Below, one piece after another: positions 21,502-32,037 of a DNA stretch of 64,000 nt. How positions within the stretch are numbered: the first letter of the stretch is position 1; every line of letters starts with the position of its first letter. This stretch comes from Aspidiotus rigidus. Its lineage: Eukaryota; Arthropoda; Insecta; Hemiptera; Diaspididae. A program made the position numbers and the translations under genes. The stretch spans positions 4,446,501 through 4,510,500 of the forward strand of contig JAVHKY010000012.1 of assembly GCA_035079385.1 (NCBI GenBank), read 5' to 3'. A model generated the notes under the pieces. That model saw only the letters and a list, made by a program, of their open reading frames with translations. It was not told the DNA's origin and did not search any database.

Positions 21502-21715
21502 TCATTTTTTTTTATCTTCGTTATCATTTTTCTCTTCGTTTTCGTTGCCTCGTTCGTAGTATTTCTTGATTCGAGAAATGTGGACCGTTTCTGTAGATTC
21601 ATCGGGTAAACGGACTACGATCGAGGATGGGCCTAAAATTCTAATAATCGTATAAGGACCCATATATTTTTCATCCATCTTCTTAGGTTTTGGATTTTTA
21701 ACCATTATCTGTTTC
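21502..21715 (-). pseudogene. Integrase C-terminal fragment of gypsy-type Pol
   Basis: The minus-strand frame reads KPKKMDEKYMGPYTIIRILG, then RLPDESTETVHISRIKKYYE and a very charged tail. The GPY motif followed by a short beta-rich module and VHxSRIKKY is the usual C-terminus of Ty3/gypsy integrases. Everything upstream (protease, reverse transcriptase, RNase H, integrase core) is missing: at about 21715 the sequence switches to zinc-finger exon DNA. Confidence 0.8.
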
Positions 21716-21905
21716 AAAAGACTGATTGGATTTCTCAGCTGACAATAAATTATTTTCAACAGGTTCCGAGCCTGGAGAAATTTTATGCGACGAAATGTGC
21801 CCCTTAAGGCTGCAATACCGGGTAAACTTCATAGAGCCTACAGGACATTTTACATTTTTGCGTCATTGACGTCCTCTAGAAATTCGTCACTCGAGTCGGC
21901 CTGGA
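21716..21905 (-). pseudogene. Zinc-finger exon fragment joined to integrase
   Basis: On the minus strand this fragment encodes a finger-like stretch (KFTRYCSLKGHISSH) leading into ENNLLSAEKSNQSFET, which is the part lost at the 5' side of the other copies. It shows that the parent exon extended further upstream and that the AG in front of AEKSNQ in other copies is coding sequence, not a splice acceptor. The fragment ends exactly at the gypsy junction. Confidence 0.65.
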
Positions 21906-22370
21906 TTTAAGCTCTTGATAGAAAGGTTCTTACAAAACAATCCATGGCCCTCCATTACTTGTGTGACATGGAACGTCATGTCACACTAAAGGGCTCATAT
22001 AACTGCATCAGACGCTTACACTTGAACACAAAAATCAGGATAAAATTGAAACTAGCATGAAATATCATTGACACTGCTGCACCTCTCTTGTAATCAATTT
22101 GTTCAAGACACACTATCCCTTCTTCTCCTCGAGGTTAGAAAGAATTAGGAGTAAAAGAGACAGTCTAGTCAATAGCAATGGCGAAATATACTTACAAAAA
22201 CAACCATCAATGATTCAATTTCGAAGACGTGACAAAAAAAAAAAAACAATGATGAAATAATAGTTTGACCGTGAACACAATGAGGGAAATTTCAAACGAG
22301 GATCTTCCGACGAGAGTAAGTCTGCTTCTTCCATTCCATTGTGACCAGAGAGGTATTGGTGTAGTCAGGG
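21906..22370. repeat. Dispersed repeat, also present at 3320-3790
   Basis: Near-identical to 3320-3790, including the A-rich run and the adjoining gaccgtgaacacaatgaggg segment. No gene. Confidence 0.75.
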
Positions 22371-23050
22371 CACTTCGTTAAGGAGAGGTAGAACATTGAA
22401 CAACCGTTTTTTTGGCCGACCCTTGGCCGACCCGCTTCTTAAGAATGTCTGCTCTTGGAGATGAACTCTAATTTTTAAGTGATGAAAGGTCTCTGTTCCC
22501 ATTGAGAAATAGATAAAAATGAATAAAAGGAAAACCAAGAAATAAAAAACAAAAATGAGTAAAGTAATACATAAAAAAATAAAATAAAATGAGACAAAAT
22601 GGTACGCAAGGACACAAAGAGAACAAAACACTTGAACAAAGCCGCCCCTAGACACAGTTTGACCCGACCTTCGACGGCAGCGCATCCCAGAGTTTGACCG
22701 CACAGTTGACAAAATCATTACTTGATACACAATGCTCCCCATGGAAATACGTAAATCGTTGACTGGTTTGTCTGCGCCACAAAGTGGTTCCGTTGGACAC
22801 GTTTTTTGGAACTACGTTTTTTGGAACTAGACTTTTATCTTTATATGGCCGGTAATAAAATCCATTGCGCGGAGGGCGGTTCATCGTAATCCTCATTTGT
22901 CGGTCGTCACGTGAGGGTAGTCTGGAATGTTCCCTGTAGAAATTTTCCGCTATTGACGTCGACTTAAGTGCTCATGCGACTTTGAATGAGCTCCTAGGAA
23001 TTAGGTAGTTTCCTATATTTAACCGGTAATGAAACCCATAGCAGGGGTTG
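22365..23050 (-). repeat. FYYRPYK/LWDALPSK repeat block, copy at 22.4-23.0 kb
   Basis: Minus-strand frames 22365-22742 and 22648-22896 repeat the same pattern as 8318-8830: MRITMNRPPRNGFYYRPYK, a duplicated VPKNV, then AVKLWDALPSKV. With the following inverted repeat and zinc-finger sequence it forms a second copy of 8.2-10.5 kb at an offset of about 14.06 kb. Confidence 0.65.
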
Positions 23051-23068
23051 TAAAAAATTAAAATTTAC

Positions 23069-23257
23069 TTCGTTGTATTCTTTGTTTGCATAGTACTGCT
23101 TTGCCTCCGCAAATACTGTTTTCAAACTACGCAAATCATTTAATAATCTTAAAATCCGACTATCGTCAGGGTCGATATTGAGCGCAATATCTATTTGTAT
23201 TTCGGCTTTTCGAATTTCTCCTGTAGTGATGAAACGTTGGATTGTCTCTTCGTGCGC
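23069..23257 (-). pseudogene. TPR-like exon, left arm, second inverted repeat
   Basis: 63 codons between AG acceptor and GTAAAT donor, as at 9003-9191. Confidence 0.5.
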
Positions 23258-23311
23258 CTGAAATACAGTAACAAATTAGATAGTCAACTTCTGTGGGGCC
23301 AATAGAGCATT

Positions 23312-23496
23312 GTTAATTTCCGTATTTGGTTCCGATTCAGCATTTTCACTGGACTGACATCGCATGTTTAAATGTTGTTTCAAACTCAATTGTGACGTGA
23401 ATAACTCGCCACAGAACTCACACAGACACGATTCTTCTTGGACACTCTGAAGCTCCAATGAACTGGACGTCGATCCAGAGCTTCCTGACGAAGATA
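23312..23496 (-). pseudogene. Zinc-finger fragment in the second inverted-repeat spacer
   Basis: Same fragment and same breakpoints as 9248-9432, encoding the CLCEFCGELFTSQLSLKQH finger. Confidence 0.75.
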
Positions 23497-23557
23497 CATT
23501 AACAATGCTCTATTGGCCCCACAGAAGTTGACTATCTAATTTGTTACTGTATTTCAG

Positions 23558-23746
23558 GCACACGAAGAGACAATCCAACGTTTCATCACTGCAGGAGAAA
23601 TTCGAAAAGCCGAAATACAAATAGATATTGCGCTCAATATCGACCCTGACGATAGTCGGATTCTAAGATTATTAAATGATTTGCGTAGTTTGAAAACAGA
23701 ATTCGCGGAGGCAAAGCAGTACTATGCAAAAAAAGAATACGACGAA
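23558..23746 (+). pseudogene. TPR-like exon, right arm, second inverted repeat
   Basis: Plus-strand partner of 23069-23257 with intact AG and GTAAAT sites and 63 open codons, matching 9492-9680. Confidence 0.5.
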
Positions 23747-23760
23747 GTAAATTTTAATTT

Positions 23761-24231
23761 CCCTCCTGAATTCATTTCATGATCATCCCTCAAATTTACA
23801 ATGTTTGATAGAACTATTTTCCAATTTTTCCCTACATTAAAGAGACAAATTGGTCGGAAATAAATAATATGATGATTTTTCTTCCTTAGACCAACTTTTT
23901 TCGATATGTATTTGGTACTCGTATTGTGAGAGAAAACTCCTAATCAAAATTTTCTTAATCCTGGTATTTTCACGAAAAATATTGATATGGTACATTGTTT
24001 ACGAGAAATTGAATTTTTATGGACAGTTTCTCACATTTGATGACCCACATTTAGATCAGGAAATCGGGAGTATAATTTCTATATTCATAAATAAGACAAA
24101 GCGCTCGGTTTGACAGACACAGAAAACCAATGTTTTGCTCCTCAAAAATTCAACGTTAGCACTCAGGCATGATCCATCAAATTTCAAAATTTCAGTCGAG
24201 TAATTTATGAAAGAAGAAAATTTTTAATTAC
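23761..24231. repeat. Third copy of the zinc-finger gene intron
   Basis: Matches 6576-7051 and 9695-10170. Confidence 0.8.
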
Positions 24232-24908
24232 CTGAGAAGGTTTCCGCTTAATGGAAGCTATGGCATTGTTATTTTCCGTTTTTGGTTCCGATTCAGCATT
24301 TTCACTGGACTGACATAGCATGTTTAAATGTTGTTTCAAACTCAATTGTGACGTGATCAACTCGCCACAGAACTCACACAGACACGATTCTTCTTGGGCA
24401 CTCTGAAGCTCCAATGAACTGGACGTCGATCCAGAGCTTCCTGACGAAGATACATTTTTCTGAGTTTTGGCTAACTCACGTTGGTCAGGTGTACGAACAT
24501 GTTTGGCTTCTGTTCGGCTTGATGTTCTGTGCAATTTTGAATGTTTCTGTAAGTGTTTAATTCTAATAAATAGGTACTCTAGAGCATTGCTTGCATTGAA
24601 ATTTGTGTATTCTAGAGTGATTGGCTAAGGCCTTCGATTTATTGAACGATTTCGAGCAGTGTGGACATTTGAATACATTTTCTGTTGAATTGGTGACCGT
24701 ACAAATTTTTTTTGTTTGCGCAACATGGTTACTTTTCTTATTTCCCGATTTTTTCGGTGGTCCAAAAGTATTATGGGCCTGGCGACTGTGACGAATATGC
24801 ACTTTCAAATGAGCTTAACGAGCATAAACACTGTGAAACGATTTATCGCAGAATAAACAAGCAAACCGTTTTGAATCTCCTCGTTCTCGACCAGAGACAC
24901 CGACTTCT
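24232..24908 (-). pseudogene. C2H2 zinc-finger exon, copy 4 (broken)
   Basis: Finger order as in copy 3. Specific changes include MLCQSS for MRCQSS, TENNN for TEINN and ELITSQ for ELFTSQ, plus the aataggtactc insertion shared with copies 2 and 3 and the VYAR stop shared with copies 1 and 3. The 5' end is cut by the fold-back at 24909. Copies 2 to 4 share the insertion, so they descend from one already broken ancestor. Confidence 0.7.
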
Positions 24909-25053
24909 GGGGTAGGATTCTTCTCAGCAACTTCAGTTGTTGCTTCTTCTTCAATCGTATCACTGAGATTTAAATCTGCCAGATTCAGATCTCAGTGATA
25001 CGAGTGAAGAAGAAGCAACAATTGAAGTTGCTGAGAAGAATCCTACTTACCCC
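24909..25053. repeat. Fold-back palindrome, copy II
   Basis: Counterpart of 13642-13782 with an extra ttac near the right arm end. Confidence 0.85.
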
Positions 25054-26200
25054 AAAAGTCGTGAACAAAATGTGGGAAATTTCAAACGAGAATCTTCGGA
25101 TGAGAGTAAGTCTGCATCCCCTGTTCCCTCGTGACCAGAGAGGTATTGGTCCAGTCTGGGCACTTCGTTAAACGCTTTTTTGGTCGACCTATTTCTTAAG
25201 GATGTCCACAACTGCAGATGAACTCTAATTTGTAGCTCATAAAAGGTTTCTGTTCCCAGATGAAAAAATAATGAGACAACAATAAAGGCGCAAGGCAAAC
25301 CAGTCTATAAATCTGAGATATCATTTGAATAATTATACCCTATACCTACATGGGCTTAATAAGGCCTAATTAGTTAATAAAATTAGTTGACAAAATCATT
25401 ACTTGATACACAATGCGCCCCATAGAGATAAATCCTCGACACGTTTGTCTGCGCCACAATGTGGTACCGTTGGACCGCATTTCTTGGAACTAGAGTTTTA
25501 CCTTTATATGGCCGGTAATAAAATCTATTGCGCGGAGGGCGGTTCAACGTAATCCTCATTTTCCGATCGTCAAATCTACGTGAGAGTAGTCTGGAATGCT
25601 CCCTTCAGAAATGTTCTGCTAGTGATGTCTAATGCTCGACGTAATGCAGTAGTGCTCAACTTCAAATGAGCTCCTATGAATTAGATAATTACCTGTATTT
25701 AGCCGGTAATAAGATCCTTAGCGCATGGGCCACTTGAACGCAGGTCTTATTTTCAGGAAGTCAAATTTTGGTAGAGCTTGTGTTAAACTGGATCCCTCAA
25801 AAGATGATAAAAAATAATAAGAAACAATAAAGGCGGAGGCAAAGCAGTCTATAAATCTGAAATATCAGAATTAAATGATATTACACTATACCTACATAGG
25901 CTTAGTAAGACCTAATAGTTAATAAAATTAGTGGACAAAATCATTACTTGATACACAATGCTCCACATGAAAATAAATCCTTGACGGGTTTGTCTGCACC
26001 ACAAAATTTTTCACACAAAGTATGCGACATTTCAAACGAAATTGTTCCAAAGATTCAACAAACAACGTTTCATCACTTGCGAAGCACAAAGAGTGATTTT
26101 TAAGTTCATATATTGTGGTTGGTTTTGGTGGTCCTGCATCTCTATCTCCCACAGTGATGTAAAAACGGTGGGGGGCGGGGGGATGACCCCCTCAGAGCAT
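25054..26200 (-). repeat. Diverged FYYRPYK repeats, copy II
   Basis: Counterpart of 13783-14930, nearly identical, including the G-rich run near 26170. Confidence 0.6.
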
Positions 26201-26210
26201 ATTTGGTAAA

Positions 26211-26730
26211 AAGAGACTATTTTCACGGCAGTATACGGTCGCGTATGTTTATGATCTTACAAATGACGCACCATCTCACCCAACATTATTTGACAGAGTT
26301 GGAGAAGGAATACCTTTTGAATAATTTTTGGATACCGCCGAAAAATTTCGATTACCTACCCTATCCTCGAGTAGCATGTAACTCGAAAGTCGAAATTTCA
26401 AAACAGTTGGTTGTCTGAATTTCCATGGCTGTGCTATTCCAAAAGTGAAAAAGGTGCGTTCTGTCTTCCCTGCGTTGTTTTTGCTTCTGCTGGTGGGGTT
26501 AACTCTCGACCGCTGAGGCAACTTGTCAAAAAGAAATTTGACAACAATTCGGACGTACCACATAAATGCAGCGGCTGATGTGAAAAGTTTTCTTTCGTCT
26601 GTCAGTGACCGCTCTAGATCGATAGTTAATAGACTGAATGAAAAAAGATTTTCTCTACATTTTCAATTACCTATCTGTTGTTTTTTTTTAAATATCATTT
26701 TCATTTTTTTTTTTTTTTTTTTTTGAACCT
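26211..26730 (+). pseudogene. hAT/ZMYM6-like transposase fragment, copy II
   Basis: Counterpart of 14940-15470 with the same two frame breaks, so the element was already dead before the duplication. The T run after it is longer here (26706-26724). Confidence 0.7.
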
Positions 26731-27405
26731 CTCACAACGATTTCCTAGGTACGCCACTGATCTCCTGATTTACGCTAATTATCAAAAAAAAAAAATTGCC
26801 AAAAGTGAGAATAATATGTCAAATCAGATGGCAAATGCACCTCCAATCAGAATGGAGCATTTAAGCTCTTCCATTACGTCTTGTGTGAGATGGAACGTCA
26901 TGTTGAGAGGTTTATACGACTGCTTCAGCCGCTTACGCTTAAACACAAAAAACAGGAAAAAATTGAGCATTGATACTGCCGCTCCTGTCTTGTAACCAAC
27001 TTGTTAGAAAAAAAAAAAACAAAAAAAAACAATATTAATAAAATAAAAGTTTGACAATGAGAGAAATTTCAAACGAGAATCTTTGGTTCAGAGTATGTCT
27101 GCTTCTCCCGTTCCATTGTGACCAGAGAAGTACTGGTCTACTCTGGGCACTTTGTTAAGGAGAGGTAGAACATTGAATAACCGCTTTTTTAGTCGACCCA
27201 TTTCTTAAGGATGTCCATAATTGGAGATGAACTCTAATTTGTAACTGATGAAAGGTTGATATCATTTCACTTTCCAGACTATCAATGGCATTCGCGTTTC
27301 TTCAGCTGGTGGACACGCATGCAAGGCTTCTTTGCATCATGCAAAAGGTCGACCCAACTACTTCCCTCTCATTATAGGATGTTTTCAAGTCTGGAATAGA
27401 CATCT
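26731..27405. other. Repeat-derived sequence without a gene
   Basis: Counterpart of 15471-16100, with a slightly longer A-rich run near 27010. Confidence 0.5.
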
Positions 27406-28724
27406 CTTCTCTCATCGTTTTGAGATTGGACCAATTAAATAGTATTCGTTTGGCTAACGATAATTTCCTAAAAATATTCTAACAATTATCATCCAAGTTA
27501 TTACATTGCAAAACAATTGGAAAATATTTCAAAAAATTAAATCGTTGTTCATGCAACAAAGTTCCCAAATCGCGTCGTTCATCTGCAACAAAAATTTTTA
27601 ATGTATCAAATTCCGCGCAATAGCGGCGCATAGGGGAACATTAAGTAAGGAATATTTGTCGACAGCCTTATTTTTTAAAATAAATTTTATATAACGACGC
27701 TAGGGCTGCAGAGCTCTCGGATTCCGCGCAAAATATAACAAAAACAATAGTGATATAATATAAAAAAAAATTTAAAAAAAGATAGTTGTGGACATGTTTC
27801 TAGTATATTAAAAATTAATTTTACATTCATCATATTAGGCTGTATCTTCAGATCCACCACTTGCAAATTATTTTGTCTAATAAAGAAATCAAACAGCATT
27901 CTTTCTCCATGACTGGAATATAAGATCATATCTTTTGAATGAAGTTTAAACTCTTTTAGTCTGTAAAGAAAGCTAAATTAAAATGAAAATATCAACAGGC
28001 AATAGAGCTCTAACAAAATACCAACACTCACTTTGATGCCTCTGCAGATCATGACAAAATTCCATTGTATAGTGCTGCATTATTACCCATGTCTTGAGAT
28101 TGCTGTAATTGAGTAGGCCTACCAATAAAATGGAAACTCTCAAACTGCGCCTCGGTTATTTCTTTTGTTAGGTACCTACCTTTAGTGCATCATAGAACAT
28201 TTCTAAATAAAAATGTTTCATATTGGGAAAAACTAAAGAACATTTTCTCAGCAAATTCGAGCTGTAATTTTCTTTAGTACTTATGGAAAAAGTATCTAAG
28301 TTCTTGTGTTCAAAGCCCTGGTCAATGATATCATCAAAGACTGTAAGTGATTAGTGCGACACAAGTGGTCTTGACTTCGGCTTCAATACTGATGTTTTTA
28401 AGATTAGTGCAATGCAATATTACTTTTTGAAGAGTTTCATGAATTAAATTACTGCGGTAAAAGTTGATAGAATGTCCTCTCCAACCGAAAGTTTCAGGAA
28501 AATTTTTTAGAAATTTATCAGCATCCAAAGACTGAAATTCAACATTCATTCGAGATCCAAAATTTGAACTTAGAAAAAATGTTACAGTTGATATCTCTTC
28601 GAAGGACAATTTTGAAATTTTTGGCAACTGGAATTATAGTAGCGTATGTGTTCCACAACTTGTATGTTTGTCTGACCCTCTTCCAGTCCTCTGACGATAA
28701 ATGCTTGAATATATTTGGGAGGAC
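27406..28724 (-). pseudogene. F-box/LRR-like gene fragment, copy II
   Basis: The F-box exon is open here: after an AG acceptor (ttttgctattacag) the minus strand reads VLPNIFKHLSSEDWKRVRQT, KLWNTYATIIPVA and KNFKIVLRRDI. The 2-bp insertion of copy I is absent. The frame still shifts before the LRR part (SLDADKFLKNFPETFGWRGH, then TLQKVILHCTNLKNISIEA). More LRR-like sequence follows at about 27687-27960, with introns kept. Family role: SCF ubiquitin-ligase adaptor. The first exons and the C-terminus are not identifiable, so this is a partial gene, probably a pseudogene unless the shift is an unrecognised intron. Confidence 0.5.
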
Positions 28725-29093
28725 CTGTAATAGCAAAATAGAAGACAACTCCTAATCGTCTTAGAGCCAATTGTCAAAAGAAATGTTCTCACCTACATAC
28801 TAGGCCTAGGCCTAACAGTTTTCCCGCTATCGCGGCAGTGGTGCGTTCACACCTCCCAAATTCATTTCCCTGCACATCAGCCGAGCAAAAATGTCTTCCA
28901 AAAATAACGGAAGTTGCCGCTGGAAATTTAAATAGAGGTATAATTATGCGAAGTCTAAAAAATATAAATCCAAAATAAAATTTGAAAACTTACAACTTGC
29001 TGTACCAGGATAGTTTTCCAGACTCTAAAACTAGGCTCGACTTGTTGAGAAAGTTCATTGCCCCCTCCCCCTATTGACCTTGCTACGGGTGTA

Positions 29094-31162
29094 ATACCTC
29101 ACTTTTCTAGCTAGAAAAGTCGGTAAAATTGACGCCAGTGCCTATCAGGAGCTCTTGACAAGAATTTGTCAATGTCTGCGCATATCTAGATCGAGGAAGT
29201 CCAGATCAAAATTTAGTTTTTTACCAAAAGTAGAGACAGACCAGTCTACCGATATAATGTTCTTCCTTTTTATAAACCCTGAAACTTGAATTCTTCTGAG
29301 TTTATTTTTGCCTCACCCCATTCTAGTCTAAGGCAGTTTCAGATTAAAATTTATTGAGTACCTCTACGTGCTGATCTGCCAATTTTTTATATAGCGCAAA
29401 GAAATGCAGGAATAATTTTAATATGATATGATACGTACTGTATATTTTTTCCATCATTACCTATTTTTATGATATCGCTACGGTACCTTTCGTTTTTCCT
29501 TCATGTTTTATTTTCAAATCAAAGAAAGACATTAAAGAACCTAAACAGTGATGTAATGGATTTTCAGTTTCATGTTAATTATTTCCTCTACCAAGTATTT
29601 CATAATAATATTCGTCTTTCGAAAAAAGTACTGTACATATTTATCTGCAGACAAACATTATACCAAATGTTTGATATTCAACAGCATTTTTAGTTACCTA
29701 CTAGTAGGTATTTTAATTCATCATTGTTTGTATGATAAATTTTATGTTTAAAATATGCTGTGATAATAAAATATGAAAACAATCGATTTGTTGGTGTTAA
29801 TATGATATTCTAATTGAAACAGAGAAGTGTTCATCTGATATTGGCGAAAAAACCATTTCTAGAATTGCGGTACCTGCGAAGAATCTCCGCGCGGTTTCAT
29901 CATTTATTTCCTAGAGGCGGATAATAATTTCTTAATATTATCTGCGGGACGAAATCAATTTAACGATAAGAAAGACATTCAATTTTCCTTCATTCCTTCA
30001 TATTCCTTGTCGCATGAATTTACAGTGACGATGAAATACAAGGGCATTCTCTCCCGAAATATAAACATTCAGGAGTTTTACCACGTACGTATTCATCGTC
30101 CATTTCAGTACAATTCGGAGAGTAAGGATTCAAACCTCCAACGAAGGTCTTATTTCTCAGACCTTGATTTTTATCTCATATTCCATTATCGAAAATGGAG
30201 ATAATTGCTATCACGACTCACAATCATGTGAAAGAATGAATTCGTATGATCATCGACGTCTATAGAACTTTGTACGGTATATATGATGAAGAAATACAAT
30301 TAATAAAAAAAAATAAATAATCATTTTTATTTAGGTATTGAACGTATAACAATACTCCGTACGAAATTCAAAATCACAGATTCTTTGTAAAATTAAAAAT
30401 ATAAGCTTACTCGACTTAGAAAAAGAAACAATAAAAATGTGGAAAAAATTAAATGTAACAATAATTGACAACTAAGTAGGTTTTATGGCAAGATCATCCT
30501 TATAAATAAAATGCGAGAGAAATAAGAGAAAATAATATAAAAGTTACCTCAGTCTTTGCCACCTAAGAGGAAGGAAGGGAAACTATACAGTAATTCTAAA
30601 AGAACAAATTCATAATTGGAATAAACAAAATGCAAATGGCAATTCTATGTAAGATCAACGGTTTTCAAGAAATTTAAAATTATTTTCAGGAATATTTAGG
30701 ACCAGTTTCACTACGTCTTAATGTTAGAATCAACGATGAAAGTTCCAGTCCGTAATTAAAAGATGTACCTAAATCATAATTATCATATTCTACTAAAAAG
30801 CTTTTCCTTCCAAATGAAATGTTTTCGCCTCGACCGATTGCAATAAAAATATAATAATAAATTTTGGTAAGAAACATACATTTAGCAAAATAAAATGAGA
30901 ATTCTCAGTTGAATAAATTATGAGAAAAAAAAAAAAAAAAAACGTAAAGGCTATAATTACCAATCTCTTATATTCTTTCCTATGTATAATGTAATTACCT
31001 CTATAGAAAAACAAAATAGAGGCCATCCGACATTTCCGATTTTTCAATAAATTACGCCTGGAATTTCTCATACAAATATTGTTTTATCAATATTTATCAA
31101 TGAACATCACAGATTTGCAGAGGGAAAAAAGGAATATTTAGGTCATTAACGAGGAACCTACG
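29094..31162. other. Intergenic sequence downstream of the cadherin gene
   Basis: I see no domain-bearing frame. Small frames at 29469-29693 and 30007-30204 are AT-rich and unremarkable. A minus-strand open stretch at about 30690-30835, ending SETGPKYS, could be an alternative last exon of the cadherin, but its upstream AG lacks a good pyrimidine tract. A-rich and T-rich runs are common. Confidence 0.4.
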
Positions 31163-31218
31163 CTATTTAAACTGGCCTTCATCATCTTCCAGTTTAAGTT
31201 TCTTGACGATAGAAACTC
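31163..31218 (-). CDS. Cadherin exon 25 (last, tentative)
   Basis: Acceptor gacgtatctcacag, then 56 nt ending in TAG. It continues the frame of exon 24 (phase 1) and encodes a short polar tail, VSIVKKLKLEDDEGQFK. The intron is only 67 bp. A tail this short is unusual; an alternative last exon near 30690-30835 is possible. Confidence 0.5.
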
Positions 31219-32005
31219 CTGTGAGATACGTCCCAGATACCCAAACTTCATTGGTTGGGAATTCTGATTCAATTATCTCACTTACCACACGAACAACAGA
31301 GGATGCACGAAGATACTACTGATGTAATACCGATAAAAATGGCTATACTAAGTAATGAGATCTGGACCCAAGTTAAACTGACTGCATCGGTTGAATTTCC
31401 ACAGCGCTATTCAAGCACAAAAAAATAAATCAAAATGAAAAAAATGGAGTACTTCAACGAAGTCTGATACCTAATATATATTTGTATACCGGTAGGTATA
31501 CATGAGCGAGAAGAAAGTATGCTTGCTGGTACAAAGACCAAACCATTGACTATATACACTTCGGAACGAAGTGTATAGTCAATGACCAAACACCTACAGC
31601 TCAGACAGCCTACCAGTGTGCTCATATCAACATACCTCAACAGCTTCGACGTTGTATTTTTTGTACAGATGTTTTAATTGATCATTATTATCATCATTAA
31701 ATATAGTTTCAGCTTCTTTAGCATCGTAATTGTTATCCATAATCAATTGGAAACACGTACTGGAACGAAAAGAATTGAAAAAAATGATGATAAATATTTG
31801 TATCCTGGTAAGTGTCGTATGAGGTAAGTATACATTTTTAATCGATGGATAGGTAGGTACTCGTTTGAAGACCGTTAACTTTTTCAATCAATCACGCAGG
31901 TTAATTTTGTATTCCAGTTAAGAGAAGCAATAGACACGAATAATTTTCATAACTAAAAGAAAAAAATAAAACTTGTAAGTGAGGCCCAGTAGCCATCCTC
32001 TTTCC

Positions 32006-32037
<32 letters not shown>

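Larger units (their letters stand above)
23055..23760. repeat. Inverted repeat with TPR-like exons, second copy
   Basis: Same architecture as 8989-9694: left arm about 23055-23311, zinc-finger spacer, right arm about 23497-23760. The arm ends and the internal exon boundaries match the first copy. Confidence 0.85.
24265..29093. repeat. Segmental duplication, copy II (about 4.8 kb)
   Basis: Partner of about 12995-17807. Small indels account for the offset change from 11267 to 11288. This copy has no LTR at its right edge, so it preserves the sequence without the gypsy-type element. Confidence 0.9.
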
